Shown: positions 1 to 6,780 of the stretch, piece by piece | Layout of the letters: every line of letters starts with the position of its first letter | How positions within the stretch are numbered: the first letter of the stretch is position 1 | Origin: Thalassomonas actiniarum | GTDB taxonomy: Bacteria > Pseudomonadota > Gammaproteobacteria > Enterobacterales > Alteromonadaceae | NCBI RefSeq assembly: GCF_000948975.2 | Contig: NZ_CP059735.1 | Coordinates: 5,392,603 to 5,456,602, forward strand | Direction of reading: 5' to 3' | Length of the DNA: 64,000 nt | The notes under the pieces: generated by a model | The model's input: the letters and a program-made list of their open reading frames with translations, nothing else | Databases searched by the model: none | Told to the model about the DNA's origin: nothing | Translations under genes and position numbers: made by a program

Positions 1-899
1 TTACTATCCGCTTGCTGATAGCCGCCGTTATTACCGGCATTTTGGGCTATTTTGCCCCCTATGCCATGGGCATAGACAGCAGCGCTATCTCCTTTACCCT
101 GGCCAACCAGGATCAGCTATCGGTGTTACTGCTGTTGTTGCTGGCAAAATTTTTAATGACTATCTTTGCCATTGGCCTGGGCGTACCCGGCGGTATTATC
201 GGCCCCATTCTCGGCATAGGCGCCATCGCCGGTACCTGTTCCGCCCTGGTGATCATGCAGCTGTTGCCGGGAGAGTATGTCGCCAGCGATTTTGCCCTGA
301 TGGGCATGGCGGGCTTTATGGCCGCAACCTTAAATGCCCCCTTGGCGGCATTGCTTGCTGTGGTGGAGCTTTCCAACCAGGTGGAGCTGATTATCCCGGC
401 GATGTTGTCCATCGCCAGCTCCTGCCTGATCGCCGGACAATTTTTCAGAAACCGCTCGGTCTTTTTGATGCAGCTGGATGTACAGCAACTCAGTTACCGC
501 AAACCGCCGATTGAAAGTTCCCTGCAAAAAATCGGTGTCGCCGGCGCCATGAAAACCGAGTTCGACTTGCTGGAAAACCCGTCTCCGCAAACACTTGCCC
601 AGGCGTTAACTTCAGCGGAGAACAAGGCGCTGATTATCAAAAAGCCACTGCAAAATTCAAACGACTATTATTTCGCTGAGTTTAACGTCCCAAATCAAGA
701 CCCTTCGGCGGAAACCGTGGTAAAACATAAAATGACGCCGCTTTCGAGCCAGGAAACATTGGCCGAGGCTTACCTGGCCCTGGGTGAAGCTCGCTGCGGC
801 GCCGTGTATATCTATCACAGGGAAGCGGACAATATCCTGGGCTATATTACTTTTGAACAAATTCGTCGTTATCTATTAGAAGGAAAACTCCGTTCATGA
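1..899 (+). CDS. ClC-family chloride channel/transporter, 3' part
   Basis: This is the C-terminal part of a ClC-type anion channel or H+/Cl- antiporter in the inner membrane. The reading frame is open to the left edge (first full codon at base 3), so the true start lies outside the window and the TTG at 12 is not a start. The visible part has hydrophobic helices and a glycine-rich 'GVPGGIIGPILGIGAIAG' stretch, which corresponds to the GxFxP selectivity-filter region of ClC proteins. The last ~120 residues are soluble and end in a CBS-like segment, so this is probably a ClC-CBS protein. The gating-glutamate motif would lie upstream and cannot be checked. The stop overlaps the next start (ATGA), which suggests co-transcription with hemJ. 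Confidence 0.85.
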   Translation, partial: TIRLLIAAVITGILGYFAPYAMGIDSSAISFTLANQDQLSVLLLLLLAKFLMTIFAIGLGVPGGIIGPILGIGAIAGTCSALVIMQLLPGEYVASDFALMGMAGFMAATLNAPLAALLAVVELSNQVELIIPAMLSIASSCLIAGQFFRNRSVFLMQLDVQQLSYRKPPIESSLQKIGVAGAMKTEFDLLENPSPQTLAQALTSAENKALIIKKPLQNSNDYYFAEFNVPNQDPSAETVVKHKMTPLSSQETLAEAYLALGEARCGAVYIYHREADNILGYITFEQIRRYLLEGKLRS

Positions 900-1327
900 C
901 AAGTCTACTCTGGCTAAAAGCATTTCATGTAATTTTTATGGTGGCCTGGTTTGCCGGGATTTTTTACCTGCCGCGGCTGTTTGTCAACCATGCAGAAACC
1001 GACAATAGGGACATCAGCGAACACTTTAAAGGCATGGAGCGCAGGTTGCTCTATTTCGTCACGCCTTTTGCCATTTTCACCGTCCTTTTAGGCCTGGCAA
1101 TGATCTTTCTCTATGGTCATGAATGGTTCGTACAATCAAAATGGCTGCACATCAAAATAACCCTGGTAATTTTCCTGATCGCTTATCATCTTTATTGCTT
1201 TAAGCTGGTGAAGGATTTCCGCGAAGATAAAAATACCCGCTCCGGCAGGTTTTACCGTCTCTTCAACGAAATTCCCGTGCTGATTTTATTTGCCGTGATC
1301 ATCCTGGCTTATGTAAAACCTTTTTAA
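896..1327 (+). CDS. hemJ: HemJ-type protoporphyrinogen IX oxidase (UPF0093)
   Basis: A 143-residue integral membrane protein of the HemJ family, which oxidises protoporphyrinogen IX to protoporphyrin IX in haem synthesis in bacteria lacking HemG/HemY. The N-terminal 'LKAFHVIFMVAWFAGIFYLP' segment with the early conserved histidine is the family signature, and about four hydrophobic helices can be traced. Length is normal for the family. It overlaps the ClC gene by four bases (ATGA). A second tetrapyrrole gene, hemL, lies 1.4 kb downstream, separated by pyrB. Assignment is by family resemblance. Confidence 0.85.
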   Translation: MTSLLWLKAFHVIFMVAWFAGIFYLPRLFVNHAETDNRDISEHFKGMERRLLYFVTPFAIFTVLLGLAMIFLYGHEWFVQSKWLHIKITLVIFLIAYHLYCFKLVKDFREDKNTRSGRFYRLFNEIPVLILFAVIILAYVKPF

Positions 1328-1349
1328 CCGTTAGCAGCCGGCTTATTTT

Positions 1350-1372
1350 CCCGTACCAGAAAATGGTACGGG
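1350..1372 (+). terminator. Stem-loop after hemJ (weak terminator candidate)
   Basis: A perfect 8-bp inverted repeat CCCGTACC / GGTACGGG with a 7-base loop, 22 bases after the hemJ stop. It has no T tract on either strand, so it may be an RNA-stabilising hairpin rather than an intrinsic terminator. Confidence 0.4.
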
Positions 1373-1579
1373 AAGTCTCCAGGTGAAAATATCCGGATCC
1401 GGTTGAACAATTTCCTTTACCGGCGGTCCAACAGCAAAATCCCGCTCCAGCCAATAAAAGCCGTTTTTATGATCCAGCTCTGCTTGTGCCGAAATTTTCC
1501 CCTGCCATTCGATTATAAATTTTCAACGATACACTTATATGCTATATTCCTGCGGCATTTTACCTCTAGCTTCACCAGA

Positions 1580-1665
1580 GCACAGGTAAAACTTTAACCA
1601 TGAAACAGCGGTAATTTATCTGTGTCTTAGCAAGCGCACAAATAAAGTTTTAACCATGAAATAGC
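1580..1665 (+). repeat. Direct repeat in the pyrB leader
   Basis: Two 30-base copies at 1580-1609 and 1636-1665, exactly 56 bases apart, match at 25 of 30 positions. Each contains the core TTTAACCATGAAA. Each core also contains a minute reading frame: ATG AAA CAG CGG TAA in the first copy and ATG AAA TAG in the second. The rest of the 1328-1691 gap shows only the hemJ hairpin and a possible coding relic on the minus strand. A role in pyrB control is an inference from position. Confidence 0.6.
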
Positions 1666-1691
1666 AAATTTACTCGCTCAGGTAACCCATT

Positions 1692-2702
1692 ATGATGAAG
1701 TTTCAAGGCAGCCATATCCTTTCCGTCTCGCAATTTGACCGGGATGCAATCTCCAGAATATTAGAAGTTTCTGCCCGAATGGCTCCTTATGCCGCCAGAA
1801 AAAAACGCTGCCACGTGCTCGATGGCGCCATTTTAAATAATCTTTTTTTCGAACCCAGTACCCGTACCCGGGTCAGTTTCGGCACCGCCTTTAATTTGCT
1901 CGGCGGTTATGTCCGGGAAACCGTAGGCGAAGAAAATTCTTCGTTGAGTAAAGGCGAATCCCTGTTTGATACCGCCCAGGTGCTGAGCGGCTATTCCGAT
2001 GTTATCGCCATGCGCCACCCGAAAATTCTTTCTGTGGAAGAGTTTTCCAAAGGCAGCACGGTACCAGTGATCAACGGCGGCGACGGCGCCAATGAACATC
2101 CGACCCAGGCCTTGCTCGATTTGTTTACCATAGAGTCGGAAATGGCCCCTTTTGGCAAAGGACTCGACGATCTCAATATCGTACTGATGGGAGATCTTAA
2201 ACACGGCCGCACCGTGCATTCCCTGTCGAAACTGCTCAGCCTGTATAACAACCTGAAAATTACCCTGGTCTCCCCCAAGGCCCTGCAAATGCCGGATAAT
2301 GTCGTCTCTATCCTCAGCAATGCCGGTCACAGGGTGGAAATTACCGATGAATTAGGCGCCAACCTCGCCTGCGATGTGATTTACCAAACCCGGATCCAGC
2401 AGGAAAGATTTGCCGATAAAGCCGAAGCCGATTTATACCGCGGCCATTTCAGCTTAAACAAGCAGGTTTACCAGAAGTACTGTAAAGAAAATACCGTGAT
2501 CATGCACCCCTTGCCCAGAGACTCCCGTCCGGAAGCCAATGAGCTCGATGTTGACTTAGATGATATGCACAACCTGGCAATTTTCCGCCAGGCACAAAAC
2601 GGCGTTCTGGTACGCATGGCATTATTTGCCTTGACCCTGGGCGTGGAAGACAAATTAAGTGAATTTGAACAACCGGTTCACTGGTACACAAACAAAAATT
2701 AA
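1692..2702 (+). CDS. pyrB: Aspartate carbamoyltransferase catalytic chain (stand-alone type)
   Basis: Condenses carbamoyl phosphate with aspartate in the first committed step of pyrimidine synthesis, in the cytoplasm. The carbamoyl-phosphate loop 'FFEPSTRTRVSF' (about residues 53-64), 'HPTQALLDLFTI' and 'MHPLPR' are present. At 336 residues it is longer than the E. coli chain (311), with a C-terminal extension, and no pyrI follows; this is the type found in several marine gammaproteobacteria. Start is ATG at 1692, with a second ATG directly after it. hemL follows 12 bases downstream, so the two are probably co-transcribed. The leader carries the direct repeat noted separately. Confidence 0.95.
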   Translation: MMKFQGSHILSVSQFDRDAISRILEVSARMAPYAARKKRCHVLDGAILNNLFFEPSTRTRVSFGTAFNLLGGYVRETVGEENSSLSKGESLFDTAQVLSGYSDVIAMRHPKILSVEEFSKGSTVPVINGGDGANEHPTQALLDLFTIESEMAPFGKGLDDLNIVLMGDLKHGRTVHSLSKLLSLYNNLKITLVSPKALQMPDNVVSILSNAGHRVEITDELGANLACDVIYQTRIQQERFADKAEADLYRGHFSLNKQVYQKYCKENTVIMHPLPRDSRPEANELDVDLDDMHNLAIFRQAQNGVLVRMALFALTLGVEDKLSEFEQPVHWYTNKN

Positions 2703-2714
2703 AGCGAAATTATT

Positions 2715-3995
2715 ATGCAAAAATCTCAACAATTATTTGAAAATGCAAAAAATATCATTCCCGGTGGCGTAAACTCACCGGTGCGTGCCTTTAATGGTGT
2801 CGGTGGTACCCCTTGTTTCATAAAACGCGCCGAAGGCGCCTATATTTATGACGCCGATGATAAAGCCTATATCGATTATGTCGGCTCCTGGGGCCCGATG
2901 ATCTTAGGCCACAATCACCCGGCCATCCGTGAAGCGGTGATCGAAACCGCACAAAACGGCCTCAGCTTCGGCGCTCCCACCGAGCTGGAAATTACCATGG
3001 CGGAAAAAGTCCGTGAACTGGTGCCGTCGATGGAATCCCTGCGCATGGTCAGCTCCGGCACAGAAGCCACCATGAGCGCCATCCGTTTGGCCCGCGGTTA
3101 CACCGGCCGGGATAAAATCCTGAAGTTTGAAGGCTGCTACCACGGACACGCCGATTCCTTATTGGTCAAAGCCGGCTCGGGCGCCTTGACTATGGGCGTG
3201 CCAAATTCTCCGGGTATCCCGGAAGATTTTGCCAAACATACCCTGACCGTCAGCTACAACAAACTGGATGAAGTTAAAGCCATGTTTGAAGCGGTAGGCC
3301 AGGAAATCGCCTGTATTATCGTCGAGCCGGTTGCCGGCAATATGAACTGTATCCCGCCGGTGGAAGGCTTCCTTGAAGGCCTGCGTGAAATTTGCGACCA
3401 ATACTCCAGCGTGTTAATTTTTGATGAAGTAATGACAGGTTTTAGGGTTGCCTTGGGCGGCGCCCAGGCGTTTTACAATATCACCCCGGACCTGACCACT
3501 TTAGGTAAAGTGATCGGCGGCGGCATGCCGGTTGGCGCTTTTGGCGGTAAAAAAGCCATTATGGATTATATCGCCCCGGTAGGCCCGGTTTACCAGGCTG
3601 GTACCTTATCCGGCAACCCTATCGCCATGGCCGCAGGTCTGGCATCTCTGAATGAGTTATCTCAGGGAGATAAACACCAGCAGCTGGCCGATGCCACGGA
3701 AAAACTGGCGATGGGCTTTAAAGCTGCGGCAGAGCGTAACGGTGTCTCGTTAAGTATCAATTATGCCGGTGCCATGTTCGGCTTCTTCTTTACCGACGAA
3801 GAGCAGATCACTACCTATGAGCAGGCTACCGCCTGTGACGGTGAAAAATTCAAACGTTTCTTCCATTTGATGTTAGAGCAAGGGGTTTACCTGGCGCCTT
3901 CGGCGTTTGAAGCCAGCTTCTTGTCTACCGCCCATAGCGAAGAGATTTTAGATAAAACCCTGGCGGCTGCGGATAAGTGTTTCGCCCAGCTATAA
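2715..3995 (+). CDS. hemL: Glutamate-1-semialdehyde 2,1-aminomutase
   Basis: PLP-dependent aminomutase that converts glutamate-1-semialdehyde to 5-aminolevulinate, the C5-route precursor of haem. The 426-residue length equals that of E. coli HemL. Visible landmarks are the N-terminal '[12 protein letters not shown]', '[16 protein letters not shown]', the PLP-aspartate segment '[11 protein letters not shown]', and the Schiff-base lysine in '[18 protein letters not shown]'. It follows pyrB closely and is ended by a strong intrinsic terminator, so it is the last gene of that unit. Confidence 0.97.
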   Translation: MQKSQQLFENAKNIIPGGVNSPVRAFNGVGGTPCFIKRAEGAYIYDADDKAYIDYVGSWGPMILGHNHPAIREAVIETAQNGLSFGAPTELEITMAEKVRELVPSMESLRMVSSGTEATMSAIRLARGYTGRDKILKFEGCYHGHADSLLVKAGSGALTMGVPNSPGIPEDFAKHTLTVSYNKLDEVKAMFEAVGQEIACIIVEPVAGNMNCIPPVEGFLEGLREICDQYSSVLIFDEVMTGFRVALGGAQAFYNITPDLTTLGKVIGGGMPVGAFGGKKAIMDYIAPVGPVYQAGTLSGNPIAMAAGLASLNELSQGDKHQQLADATEKLAMGFKAAAERNGVSLSINYAGAMFGFFFTDEEQITTYEQATACDGEKFKRFFHLMLEQGVYLAPSAFEASFLSTAHSEEILDKTLAAADKCFAQL

Positions 3996-4007
3996 GCTTA
4001 ACCTTTT

Positions 4008-4043
4008 AAAAAAGGCAGACGAGTGAAATAGTTTGCCTTTTTT
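4008..4043 (+). terminator. Intrinsic terminator after hemL
   Basis: A 13-bp stem (one G-T pair) from AAAAAAGGCA to TGCCTTTTTT with a 10-base loop, 13 bases after the hemL stop. The T run on the + strand makes a classical Rho-independent terminator; the matching A run could also serve the other strand. Confidence 0.9.
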
Positions 4044-4217
4044 ATCTGATATGTCCCGTTCAGAGATAGGTTGACATGAAGTATGAAACTTAATAATCCC
4101 CCCTTACCTGTTCACTCGGTAATTGGATTCACCCAAAAAGCTTAAGCACTAAAAAAAGCCTGAAATAGCTAAATCATCAAGCAATGGAAGGAACCACTAT
4201 AAATTAAAGGAAATAGA

Positions 4218-4607
4218 ATGATTAAGTCATTACTTGCAAATATATATTTAGCCTCTGTCTTTAAGCTCTTAAGCGTAAAGTATTTATTAGAGATCGTTAA
4301 AGGTAATCAAACCAAGTATTTTTGGCACCAGGTAGAAAAATACGCAAATCAATTCAAACGTAAAGATGATGTTTTTTTAGTAGACAGCCGTTTTTTATAT
4401 GACCATTATTTTTTAAAGCAGCATGTCAGGCGCTTTGCGATTAACAGCGGTGATGATGTATATGAAGCTTTAAGAAATTACATCGCAATAAGTGGTGAAC
4501 ACCACGAGTTTTTTATGAGCGGCAATGATATTAAACCACTGAACTCTGAGCCTGTTATTTTACTGAAAGAGGCTTTTGAAAAGCTATACAGCTTAAAACC
4601 GAGCTAA
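4218..4607 (+). CDS. Hypothetical protein, 129 aa
   Basis: Not recognised. A good ribosome-binding site (AAAGGAAATAG) sits just before the ATG. The N-terminus is mildly hydrophobic, and the rest is charged and rich in Lys, Tyr and Phe with no clear motif. Base composition is AT-rich compared with hemL. It lies at the edge of the accessory island, convergent with an Rhs remnant that begins about 15 bases past its stop. It could be a cargo gene of the island. Confidence 0.6.
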   Translation: MIKSLLANIYLASVFKLLSVKYLLEIVKGNQTKYFWHQVEKYANQFKRKDDVFLVDSRFLYDHYFLKQHVRRFAINSGDDVYEALRNYIAISGEHHEFFMSGNDIKPLNSEPVILLKEAFEKLYSLKPS

Positions 4608-4621
4608 AGAAAAATTACAGA

Positions 4622-4821
4622 TTTACCGACCTGGGTAATAGCGGTAACATAGCCGAACAGGTTAACCGCCAGGGTGGCGGTGACATTTTCCGGCGAGGTG
4701 ATGGTTAGCGGCTGCTGATAGGCCGGTTCGCCATAGGCCAGGTAGCGGGTAGTAGTGGCGTTGCCGCGCCCGTCGGTGATGCTTTGCATTACCTGGCGCT
4801 GTAGGCCGTCATAGGTAAAGC
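4622..4821 (-). pseudogene. Rhs core fragment (displaced, internally deleted)
   Basis: Read on the minus strand, this 200-base stretch encodes 'TDGRGNATTT', 'AYGEPAYQQPLTITSPENVT', 'LAVNLFG' and 'VTAITQ', closely matching the intact Rhs gene at 8722-8975. The fragment is exactly 54 bases shorter. The missing segment lies between two copies of CGTCGGTGA (8871-8879 and 8925-8933 in the intact gene), so it looks like a deletion between short direct repeats. The surrounding open frame runs back to 5026 but crosses an intrinsic terminator and non-Rhs sequence, so it is not a plausible gene. This is best read as a scar of earlier recombination at the Rhs locus. Confidence 0.8.
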
Positions 4822-4870
4822 TGACACAGAATTTTGAACGCCCTCTATCAAATTTCACAGCACCACCATG

Positions 4871-4963
4871 TAGTGGCGCTGCGATAAATTGCACACCCGG
4901 CTGGCAAGAGGTGATCACTTCTACTGCGATAGTCTGCTTGAGTTGCTGGTGAAGTTGCTCATT
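4871..4963. repeat. 93-base repeat, copy A
   Basis: Clearly related, almost without gaps, to 6023-6116. Shared blocks include GTGATCACTTCT, AACACCC/CACACCC and TTGCTCATT. Copy A lies between the Rhs fragment and the terminator of the 103-residue gene. Its nature is unknown. It is probably a remnant of a duplicated cassette or an old toxin-gene end. Confidence 0.65.
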
Positions 4964-4982
4964 TTCAGATAGCCAAACACGT

Positions 4983-5008
4983 AAAAAAATGCCTCGTAAA
5001 AACGAGGC
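4983..5008 (-). terminator. Intrinsic terminator of the 103-aa gene
   Basis: On the minus strand, GCCTCG / CGAGGC with a 6-base loop is followed by ATTTTTTT. It begins 10 bases after the stop of the gene at 5019-5330 and separates it from the Rhs fragment. Confidence 0.9.
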
Positions 5009-5018
5009 AAATACTACA

Positions 5019-5330
5019 TTAATCAAATTTTGGCGAGTTCCTTTCTCGTCTCTGTTTGTCTAATTCAAAAAACTCCCAGTCTGTTTGTTCATCTTTCCGT
5101 TCAGCCCTTTCTTCAGGCTCTAACTCGGCCATAATTTCTAAACTTTTATCATCTTCCAATAAATGACTAACATGCACTAAATGGCATTCTTCAGCCTCAT
5201 CAGCCTGTTCATCACCACAAAAAAACTGCCAATCACTATCAGGGTCTCTAATCACTAGTTTTACAGGCCTTTCTTTTTTGAACACATGAGGACAAGTATA
5301 AACTCCATAATCTCGTCTAAATTTTTTCAT
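5019..5330 (-). CDS. Small acidic protein, candidate orphan immunity protein
   Basis: A 103-residue, strongly acidic protein (many Asp/Glu and Trp) with no signal peptide. I recognise the general look ('CPHVF...RPVKLVIRDPDSDWQFFCG...HLVHVSHLL') of small conserved proteins but cannot give a family name. It has its own terminator and lies between an Rhs fragment and two DUF4265-like genes, all on the same strand downstream of a complete Rhs toxin gene. By position it could be an immunity gene whose toxin has been lost. The function is inference; the coding call is good. Confidence 0.7.
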   Translation of the reverse strand: MKKFRRDYGVYTCPHVFKKERPVKLVIRDPDSDWQFFCGDEQADEAEECHLVHVSHLLEDDKSLEIMAELEPEERAERKDEQTDWEFFELDKQRRERNSPKFD

Positions 5331-5391
5331 AGGCTTATGACTTTTTTGTTTTTCAAATTGTTTCTTTAATACAATAAATTACGCCCTATCC

Positions 5392-5465
5392 ATACCACTA
5401 CAACAATATTTTTGGAACACAGCAAAAAATAGCGGAATCTATCTTGTCATTATTGTTAGTGGTAT
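5392..5465. repeat. Spaced inverted repeat
   Basis: Arms ATACCACTACAACAAT (5392-5407) and ATTGTTAGTGGTAT (5452-5465) are complementary except for two extra bases in the first arm, and enclose 44 bases. This could be the ends of a small lost element or the stem of an RNA. No transposase is present. Confidence 0.5.
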
Positions 5466-5471
5466 TAGATC

Positions 5472-5501
5472 CAAAAAATAAAGTCTCACAATTATTGTGA
5501 G
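5472..5501 (-). terminator. Intrinsic terminator of the first DUF4265-like gene
   Basis: On the minus strand, CTCACAAT / ATTGTGAG forms a perfect 8-bp stem with a one-base centre, followed by a T-rich run (ACTTTATTTTTT). It lies 40 bases after the stop at 5542. Confidence 0.8.
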
Positions 5502-5541
5502 GCTGTTTTCCTTAAAGTAAATTTAGAGAGCCTTGTCAATC

Positions 5542-5982
5542 TTAGTGCCGCATGGAAGGATAATCTGCAAGGATAATTTCTCTATCACAGTAACTGCTTA
5601 TCATATTATATACTTTTTCCATACTAATTTTTTCTGGCACATTAACTCCGTAGTATCCTTCGGGCTTCCCACCTTCTATATCACACCCCAGGTTTCTAAA
5701 TTTATCAACAATCTCATCATCATATGTTTCATTTTGAACAACAATCCAAATGGTACTATTTTCAGATTTTTGATTAATACTAAGTATGCGGTGTCTTTTA
5801 TCTTTTAGTTCCTTAGTTTCAACTACATCATTATATGAAATCCCTTCAATAAACATGGAAATATTTTTGATTTGTAACCCTCCATCAACCATTAAGCACC
5901 ATAATGCCTCAGTATCTATAGGACCATCCCCTATTTCATCATCGTTCAATTGAAAGCTAATCTTAATTCTATTTTCTTTCAT
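5542..5982 (-). CDS. DUF4265-like protein, candidate orphan immunity protein
   Basis: A 146-residue protein when started at the ATG at 5982, which has GGAAATAATTGC in front. An upstream in-frame start at 6048 would run into the 94-base repeat and has no better site. The pattern 'ENSTIWIV...FRNLGCDIEGG...EGYYGVNVP...ADYPS' is that of DUF4265 proteins. It is a divergent paralogue of the gene at 6316-6750. It has its own terminator and lies downstream of the Rhs toxin gene and its adjacent DUF4265-like gene. I infer an immunity role, perhaps to a former or sibling toxin. No enzyme motif was seen. Confidence 0.75.
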   Translation of the reverse strand: MKENRIKISFQLNDDEIGDGPIDTEALWCLMVDGGLQIKNISMFIEGISYNDVVETKELKDKRHRILSINQKSENSTIWIVVQNETYDDEIVDKFRNLGCDIEGGKPEGYYGVNVPEKISMEKVYNMISSYCDREIILADYPSMRH

Positions 5983-6022
5983 GCAATTATTTCCATTAAA
6001 GATCCCACTTCTTTTTCCTTGA

Positions 6023-6116
6023 TAGTGACACCGCAATAAATAGAACACCCGACTGGTTGAGGGTGATCACTTCTGCTGCTATTCCCTGATCAAATTACAG
6101 GGTAAAATTGCTCATT
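6023..6116. repeat. 94-base repeat, copy B
   Basis: Second copy of the repeat at 4871-4963. It lies just upstream (minus-strand sense) of the DUF4265-like gene at 5542-5982. The rest of the 5983-6315 gap holds only the terminator of the next gene and AT-rich sequence. Confidence 0.65.
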
Positions 6117-6247
6117 TATTTACAGCTATGCAGTCATAAAAATTTAAATGACCTCCATTTACCCTGTTCTTCATTTCAATTCATTTATTGAAAACCTTAC
6201 TATGTAAAAATGAAATACATGCATGAGCCATTGAATGTAAAAAGAGT

Positions 6248-6273
6248 AAAGCCTTGCTATTTTACAAGACTTT
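6248..6273 (-). terminator. Terminator after the Rhs-linked DUF4265-like gene
   Basis: Minus-strand stem AAAGTCTTG / CAAGGCTTT (9 bp with one G-U) with an 8-base loop, followed by ACTCTTTTT. It would end the FG-GAP / Rhs / DUF4265 transcript. Confidence 0.7.
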
Positions 6274-6315
6274 GAAGAAAGGTTTAAGGGGTTACTTATT
6301 ACTTTTCTTAAGTAG

Positions 6316-6750
6316 CTATGTATCTTCCTTTATACATGGATAATCCACCATAATTTTTTCATCGTTAATATAGGGGTCAAGTAAACCATAAAGTACTTTC
6401 AATATCGATGACGATGGTATATTGATTGAATAATAATTATCAACAACCCCTCCTTCTACAGCACACTTTAAATCTTTTATCTGCTTAATAATTATAGGAA
6501 TATCATTATCATCGTTGATATATATCCAAATTGTGCTATTCGGCGATTGATTAACGATTTTTATTATGTCAAATGAATTATCATCCAGCTTTTTAATCTG
6601 AACCACATCGTCAAATGCAATGTTATCAATAAAAAAGGGAGCATTTTTCACTTTAAATGTGTTGCCATCTTTTTCTCCCCAAAGATTTTCATACTTAACT
6701 GGCGGCCAGCCATCCTCTATACCTTTGATTACAAACTTTATTTTTTCCAT
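6316..6750 (-). CDS. DUF4265-like protein, probable immunity to the Rhs HNH toxin
   Basis: A 144-residue protein if started at the ATG at 6750 with GGTGAT upstream; a TTG at 6765 is an alternative start. The 'NSTIWIYIND...IKDLKCAVEGG...NYYSINIP...MVDYP' pattern matches DUF4265 proteins and the paralogue at 5542-5982. It begins 30 bases after the Rhs stop, the usual position for the cognate immunity gene of an Rhs toxin. It shares the AT-rich composition of the toxin tip, which suggests they arrived together. Immunity is inferred from position, not from a known DUF4265 activity. Confidence 0.75.
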   Translation of the reverse strand: MEKIKFVIKGIEDGWPPVKYENLWGEKDGNTFKVKNAPFFIDNIAFDDVVQIKKLDDNSFDIIKIVNQSPNSTIWIYINDDNDIPIIIKQIKDLKCAVEGGVVDNYYSINIPSSSILKVLYGLLDPYINDEKIMVDYPCIKEDT

Positions 6751-6780
6751 TAAATATATCACCAATTAAATAAATTAATA

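Noticed and set aside
4604-5026. A 140-codon minus-strand open frame covering the Rhs fragment
   Set aside because: It crosses the intrinsic terminator of the upstream gene and joins unrelated sequence to a deleted Rhs piece. Treated as a relic, not a gene.
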